DNA of 64,000 bases from JAJXWB01 sp046349215 (lineage in GTDB: Bacteria > Pseudomonadota > Alphaproteobacteria > Rhizobiales > Beijerinckiaceae): contig JAXMCV010000002.1 of the NCBI GenBank assembly GCA_046349215.1, positions 1,435,395-1,499,394 of the forward strand. Direction: 5' to 3'. Shown here in pieces: positions 61,542-64,000 of this stretch. The stretch's first letter is position 1. Every line of letters begins with the position of its first letter. Below the pieces are notes generated by a model. The model made no database searches. It was not told the origin of the DNA and was given only the letters and a program-made list of their open reading frames with translations. Made by a program: the position numbers and the translations under genes.

Positions 61542-62336
61542 TCACTCCGCCGGCGTCGGCTCCATGCCCAGCAGTTCGAGGACCGCGTTTTCGGCGATCC
61601 GGATCAGCCTGTCGGCTCCGGAGTAAATCGAAAAGCCGACGATCTCGTGGGTCGGCATCACCGCCCAGTTCGGATAGCGGGTAAAGCGCTGAAGCAGCGC
61701 CGGATCGATGCCGAGAAACGCGCAATGATTGCGCGCTTCGGGCGTCATCGCCCAGAGATCCAGGCCCCCCTTGCGGACTTCGCGGTCGAAGATTTCGTCG
61801 AAACGCTCGGCCGAACAGCCGTCAGGCATGCGCACGATCAACGCGCGCTCCCGGATCGACACGGGACTCTCGGACGAGGGTCCCCGCACCGGATAGAGAT
61901 GGCTCGGGAACCAGCCATCCCAGCCGTCTTCGCGCACGTAGTCTCCGTTCTGGAAGAAATACGCGCCGACTTCGTCGCGCCGCAGTTCGAAGGCGCGCCG
62001 CGCCAGGCCGTCCTCCGAACAGGTCGAGGCCTTGTAAGCCGGCAGATGGACACGGTGCGAGAGGGCGCCCAGGCCCGGGCAGCCCCCCGCGTAGAGGAGC
62101 CGGATCTCGCCGGGACGGAATAGGTCCCGGAATTGCGGCGAACGAAATGCCTCGGTATGCGCGAGTTCGAGATCGCCTCCGCCGACCTTGGGCCACTGGG
62201 TCGGCAAAAGCCGCGATTTGCGCTTTTGTTTTGCCGGCAGTCGCGGCTGGCGAGGTTCGCCGAGCCCGACCGCTGCGGCGGCCGTCTTCCACGAGCGGGG
62301 CAACGTTGCGGCCCCGCCGCTGGTCTTGTCGTTCAT
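61542..62336 (-). CDS. Hypothetical protein of 264 residues
   Basis: No family is recognised. The N-terminus is Ala-rich with a basic patch (RLPAKQKRKSRLLPTQWP); the rest is a compact mixed alpha/beta sequence with WDGWFPSHLYPVRG, RALIVRMPDGCSAERFDEIF and LIRIAENAVLELLGMEP. There is no signal peptide or membrane helix. ATG 62336 is preceded by AAAGGA at 11 nt. It lies inside the element, ends in a terminator, and is divergent from the relaxase-like gene over a 1-kb non-coding tract. Confidence 0.65.
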   Translation of the reverse strand: MNDKTSGGAATLPRSWKTAAAAVGLGEPRQPRLPAKQKRKSRLLPTQWPKVGGGDLELAHTEAFRSPQFRDLFRPGEIRLLYAGGCPGLGALSHRVHLPAYKASTCSEDGLARRAFELRRDEVGAYFFQNGDYVREDGWDGWFPSHLYPVRGPSSESPVSIRERALIVRMPDGCSAERFDEIFDREVRKGGLDLWAMTPEARNHCAFLGIDPALLQRFTRYPNWAVMPTHEIVGFSIYSGADRLIRIAENAVLELLGMEPTPAE

Positions 62337-63362
62337 TACATCTGTCCTTTTCTGGGGTCCCAAAACATTCGAAACCCGCAGAAGGCGGACCATTCTCCTG
62401 TCTCGTCGGCGCACACGGCGCCGCTATCAATGTGCATGCACGCGGAGGTCGCGGGCGGGCGCCATTCCTGGTCTTTTTCGGGGGGATCCGGGCGTCGTTT
62501 TCTTCAACCCGGCAAAGGGTTGGTCACGATCGCCGGCTTCGAACCGGCGAGGTGGTCGAGACGATGCGCGTCTTGAAGTATTCCTGGACCAGCGTCGCCC
62601 CGGAGCGGCTTGGTGAGGGTCGACCTGACGAGAAGGCCGGGCGGGAGAGGTCGGCCTCGGGAAAGGCGACGGCTCGCGACGAGGCGGGGACCCTCTCGTC
62701 AAGACTGGCGCGCTATGCGGCGAGCTCATCGGGACCCGCCGCGGCGCCGGCGACGGCTTCGGAACCGCGTTGGTCGATTGCTGTGGTCTGAGGCCGTCAT
62801 TCTCGGCTGGAGACCCGACTTTCTGTCGGGCTCGATGGGGCAAGAGGTCGAACTGCGCAATGGCGCGATGAGGCGCCGGGGTGGGAAGCGGGACGCAGCC
62901 GCCAGCCCGACGAAACGCCTCCATGCGATTGCGGGGATCCGCAGGAACTAAATGAACGGGACGCGCCCCAACGTTCGCCGACCGGTCGCAGGCGGCAGCC
63001 AGACCGGGAGCCGAACGATGGAGCGGCCCGAATGGGCAGAGGGGTGTGGCGCGATTGAGCGCCGCCAGCGAGGCCGATTTCATTCGGACTTCGCCGACCG
63101 TCGCGGGGCGCCGCTCCCATTGATCGCCACCTTCTTGTGGCGCCCGACCGGCTGAGGTCGGGGGCGGTCGGCTGTGCCGATCCGCTGGGGTTCGAAGGGG
63201 CGTGCCCCTCGCCCGCTGTTTTTTGAGCTGAGCTAACCGGGGCGGAGCCCAACGGTTAAGTTCCAGCTTAAAAAACAGATAGCGGGTTACCACTTTCCAA
63301 GTGAAGCACGACAGCCTATATTCATTGGACCGTAGCAAAAAATTTTCCCCGGCGCAAATCCC
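62337..63362. other. One-kilobase non-coding region with multiple inverted repeats
   Basis: No convincing gene could be found on either strand across 1026 nt; frames are fragmentary and without recognisable domains. The right part contains a dense set of inverted repeats (63143-63286). A smaller hairpin CGCCGG-CTTCGAA-CCGGCG lies at 62531-62549. Being between divergent genes and next to a relaxase-like gene, this tract may hold the transfer origin and promoters. Confidence 0.5.
63143..63286. repeat. Nested inverted repeats, candidate origin of transfer
   Basis: Hairpins in order: CCCGACC/GGTCGGG (63143-63162) and AGGGGC-GT-GCCCCT (63196-63209). A large outer stem follows: CCCGCT plus GTTTTTTGAGCT (63212-63229) against AGCTTAAAAAAC plus AGCGGG (63265-63286), with one 4-nt bulge. 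Inside it TAACCG-GGGC (63234-63243) pairs with GCCC-AA-CGGTTA (63247-63258) around loop GGA. It ends 76 nt before the relaxase-like gene, where MobV-type origins usually lie. Origin function is inference. Confidence 0.55.
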
Positions 63363-64000
63363 ATGTCCGACGAGTTCATCTCCGTCCGCCTCGCGCGCAT
63401 CCCCAACATGCGCGAGCTCCAGGCCGCCGCCGCCCATGCCAGCCGGCTCGACAAAACCTCGATCAAGAGATTGCGGCCGGGCGCGGATTCCTCGCTCAAT
63501 TATCATCACAGGCCCTGGATCGGAGCGCCCCGACCGGGCGCGGTTCCGATTGATTATGTCGCTGATTTCGAGACGATGCTGCGCCGGCGCGGCATTCCCG
63601 TCCGCGCCAATGCGGCGCCGGTCGCCCATTGCATCGTCCAGGTCTCGCCGGCCTGGATCAAGCGAACCGGCGAGCTGCACGATCCCGAAAATCCCCGAAA
63701 CCGCCAGTTCTTCGAATTCTCGATCGCCTTCGCCAGACATGCCTTCGGCGAGGATTCCGTCCTCGCCGCCCGCATGGACCACGACGAAACCGGCGGCGGC
63801 ACGGTCGACGTCTTCGTCTGCGCCGAGGCGCGGACGAAGACGGGCAAGCCCTTCCTTTCGATTTCCCCGGCGTTGCGTCGGATCCAGAAGGGCCGCCCCG
63901 AAGCCCGCAACACTTTCAGCGCCCTGCAGGATTGCGTCGCCGAATACGCCAAGGCCACTCTCGACGCCAACCTCAAGCGCGGGAAGCTCAAGGAAGGTCG
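63363..64000 (+). CDS. MobV/Pre-like relaxase (plasmid recombination enzyme family), partial
   Basis: Reading from ATG 63363, 212 codons stay open to the window edge. The protein begins MSDEFISVRLARIPNMRELQ, has SSLNYHHRPW near 43-52, AAPVAHCIVQVSPAW near 84, then FFEFSIAFARHAFGEDSVLA and MDHDETGGGTVDVFV near 140-155. The block 'W/F..FG.enVlsA..H.DE' is the MobV/Pre signature, but the HxH metal motif that normally follows reads GTVDV. It may be a divergent relaxase family or an inactive form. The C-terminal part is not visible. Confidence 0.6.
   Translation, partial: MSDEFISVRLARIPNMRELQAAAAHASRLDKTSIKRLRPGADSSLNYHHRPWIGAPRPGAVPIDYVADFETMLRRRGIPVRANAAPVAHCIVQVSPAWIKRTGELHDPENPRNRQFFEFSIAFARHAFGEDSVLAARMDHDETGGGTVDVFVCAEARTKTGKPFLSISPALRRIQKGRPEARNTFSALQDCVAEYAKATLDANLKRGKLKEG

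Larger units (their letters stand above)
59332..64000. mobile_element. Putative integrative mobile element at the tRNA-Pro 3' end (open at the window edge)
   Basis: The conserved housekeeping order ends at the tRNA and is replaced by genes not part of it: a recombinase-like protein, a PolB-type exonuclease, an unrecognised protein, a long non-coding tract with large inverted repeats and a relaxase-like gene. The junction is AT-rich and carries phased direct repeats. No tyrosine integrase and no second copy of the tRNA 3' end are seen, so the element should continue beyond 64000 or be partly decayed. Confidence 0.65.

Noticed and set aside
62427..63782. A 451-codon minus-strand frame across the non-coding tract and the relaxase-like gene
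   Set aside because: Pro/Arg-rich without domains, crosses the large hairpins, and is antisense to a frame with family-like blocks.

Overview
The window is a GC-rich alphaproteobacterial chromosome segment. Gene order points to the Hyphomicrobiales (Rhizobiales): NYN protein-rpoZ-rel-pdxJ-acpS-lepB-rnc-era-recO-parC-bpt; hemB; an ldtR-ldtP pair; glyA-nrdR-ribD-ribE-ribH-nusB-thiL-hppA; bamE-CBP3-DUF177-plsX-fabH-ihfA-merR; tRNA-Pro. A Mg-type HemB, an LdtR-type MarR regulator and a K+-independent type H+-pyrophosphatase fit this order. The genus cannot be named from the sequence alone.

Layout. 1-11.2 kb holds envelope and accessory genes: the tail of an outer-membrane protein, a large OmpA-type protein, a hydrolase, an M81 peptidase, an arylsulfatase and a lytic transglycosylase. 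11.4-27.2 kb is core information processing and cofactor synthesis (dapA, smpB, rpoZ, rel, pdxJ, acpS, lepB, rnc, era, recO, parC). Two toxin-antitoxin loci interrupt it, one after smpB and one between era and recO. 27.2-38.7 kb carries an orphan ATPase, the N-end-rule transferase bpt, transport and amidohydrolase genes, a DEAD-box helicase, hemB and an acyl-CoA hydrolase. 38.9-41 kb is the cell-wall pair ldtR/ldtP. A second signal peptidase I and glyA follow, then nrdR, riboflavin synthesis, nusB, thiL, a transporter and the proton-pumping pyrophosphatase. At 51.7-52.4 kb lies a third toxin-antitoxin pair whose promoter contains a palindromic operator. 52.4-59.2 kb runs from small envelope genes through bamE to the plsX-fabH-ihfA-merR lipid cluster and ends in a tRNA-Pro gene.

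Everything after the tRNA-Pro (59.33 kb to the window end) looks like the left part of an integrated mobile element. It contains an AT-rich junction, three helically phased 11-bp repeats, a serine-recombinase-like protein that has lost its catalytic serine, a PolB-type 3'-5' exonuclease and an unrecognised 264-residue protein. A 1-kb non-coding tract with strong nested inverted repeats (an oriT candidate) follows, and then the start of a MobV/Pre-like relaxase that lacks the usual HxH metal motif. This is the least explained part of the window.

Several small systems recur. Three different toxin-antitoxin modules sit between housekeeping genes, each with its own inverted-repeat operator. Three copies of mosaic palindromic repeats sit in intergenic spaces near hemB, nrdR and ribD. 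Translational coupling through 1-20 nt overlaps is common (rel/pdxJ/acpS, lepB/rnc/era, ribD/ribE, ribH/nusB, bamE/MOSC, brnT/brnA).
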